Origin: CAJWKT01 sp964465375
Lineage (GTDB): Bacteria; Pseudomonadota; Gammaproteobacteria; Steroidobacterales; Rariloculaceae
Reading direction: 5' to 3'
NCBI GenBank assembly: GCA_964465375.1
Contig: CAYXIJ010000012.1
Span: 5,374 to 69,373, forward strand
Length of the DNA: 64,000 nucleotides
Both the position numbers and the translations under genes were made by a program. This document shows, piece after piece, positions 63,712 to 64,000 of the stretch (positions are counted from its first letter, which is position 1; every line of letters begins with the position of its first letter). The notes beneath the pieces were generated by a model, which saw nothing but the letters and a program-made list of their open reading frames with translations, ran no database searches and had not been told where the DNA came from.

Positions 63712-64000
63712 ATGAATAAACGGGTTTTGACAGTAGCAACTGTTTGTGTGGTTCTTTTGGCAGCTATTTGGTTGGAAAGTGGGACTGACACTGTACTGGG
63801 AGAGCAGGCTCCTGGCGAAGGATTTGCAGCCGTGCCGGGACTGAGAGGTGGCCAGGATATCTATGGACCCTACGAAGTGGTACAGAATTGGCCAAAACCT
63901 ATGTCGGAGAGTCTTGCCGGGCACGAAGGTTGGACTTATTCCGTGACTATGGATGTTTTTGCAGAAAGCCCAGACCGGGTATTTTTAGTGCAAAAAGGAG
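63712..64000 (+). CDS. Exported NHL/six-bladed beta-propeller protein (3' end outside window)
   Basis: An ATG with GGAGG nine bases upstream opens a frame that runs off the end of the window (96 codons visible). A signal anchor (VLTVATVCVVLLAAIWL) is followed by YGPYEVVQNWPKPMSESLAG, then WTYSVTMDVFAESPDRVFLV. This resembles the first blade of NHL-repeat/peptidylglycine-lyase-like propellers, which have a 'vavD..G.vyv' strand pattern. The call is provisional because most of the protein is missing. Confidence 0.55.
   Translation, partial: MNKRVLTVATVCVVLLAAIWLESGTDTVLGEQAPGEGFAAVPGLRGGQDIYGPYEVVQNWPKPMSESLAGHEGWTYSVTMDVFAESPDRVFLVQKG

Overview
The window looks like a chromosomal segment of an uncultivated, probably marine, AT-leaning gammaproteobacterium. 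The core gene blocks are in gammaproteobacterial order: rimP-nusA-infB-rbfA-truB-rpsO-pnp; smc-zipA-ligA; scpA-scpB-rluB; ubiG-gph; gyrA-serC-PGDH-pheA-aroA-cmk-rpsA-ihfB-lapA-lapB-galU; and uvrB. ZipA, LapA/LapB, IHF-beta, P-protein PheA, DksA and UbiG together point to Gammaproteobacteria. SMC-ScpAB is present and no MukBEF is seen. I cannot name a genus from sequence alone.

Layout. 1-13.5 kb is accessory: a DoxX-like fragment, a serine hydrolase overlapping a DUF4159 protein, an orphan TRAP binding protein, a coupled DUF6152 cluster flanked by two paralogous secreted proteins, a GC-richer exported SDR inserted against a truncated aldo/keto reductase, an exported hydratase-like protein, a two-domain ABM protein, a BNR lipoprotein with a Cys cluster, a SEC-C mini-protein, a gamma-glutamyltransferase and an exported amidohydrolase. 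13.5-22.4 kb is the transcription/translation operon, behind a hairpin-rich leader. 22.4-34.5 kb holds an unusual DksA, QueF, the SMC and ScpAB condensin genes, zipA, ligA, a PpiC-type lipoprotein, bolA, yciB and rluB. 34.5-49 kb holds gph/ubiG, gyrA and the long amino-acid/ribosome/envelope block. 49-58.2 kb is a second accessory region: alpha-hydroxyacid oxidase, CoA-transferase, CHA-type aldolase, PQQ-type sugar dehydrogenase, a large subtilisin lipoprotein with a P-domain, an unknown exported protein and an M20 peptidase. 58.2-64 kb holds a DUF5916 outer-membrane protein, tRNA-Asn, uvrB, a broken aminotransferase gene, tRNA-Val and the start of an exported NHL-type protein.

Many accessory proteins from normally cytosolic enzyme families (SDR, hydratase, ABM, amidohydrolase, M20, alpha-hydroxyacid oxidase) carry N-terminal export signals. 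This suggests heavy investment in periplasmic processing of peptides and organic acids.

The most unusual items are: a DksA that has lost one cysteine of each zinc-finger pair and gained a roughly 95-residue lysine-rich tail; the coupled DUF6152 cluster with a 33-codon terminal ORF; the frameshifted and truncated aminotransferase between uvrB and tRNA-Val; the SDR/aldo-keto-reductase junction; and a short-armed SMC. No CRISPR array, insertion sequence or prophage was seen.
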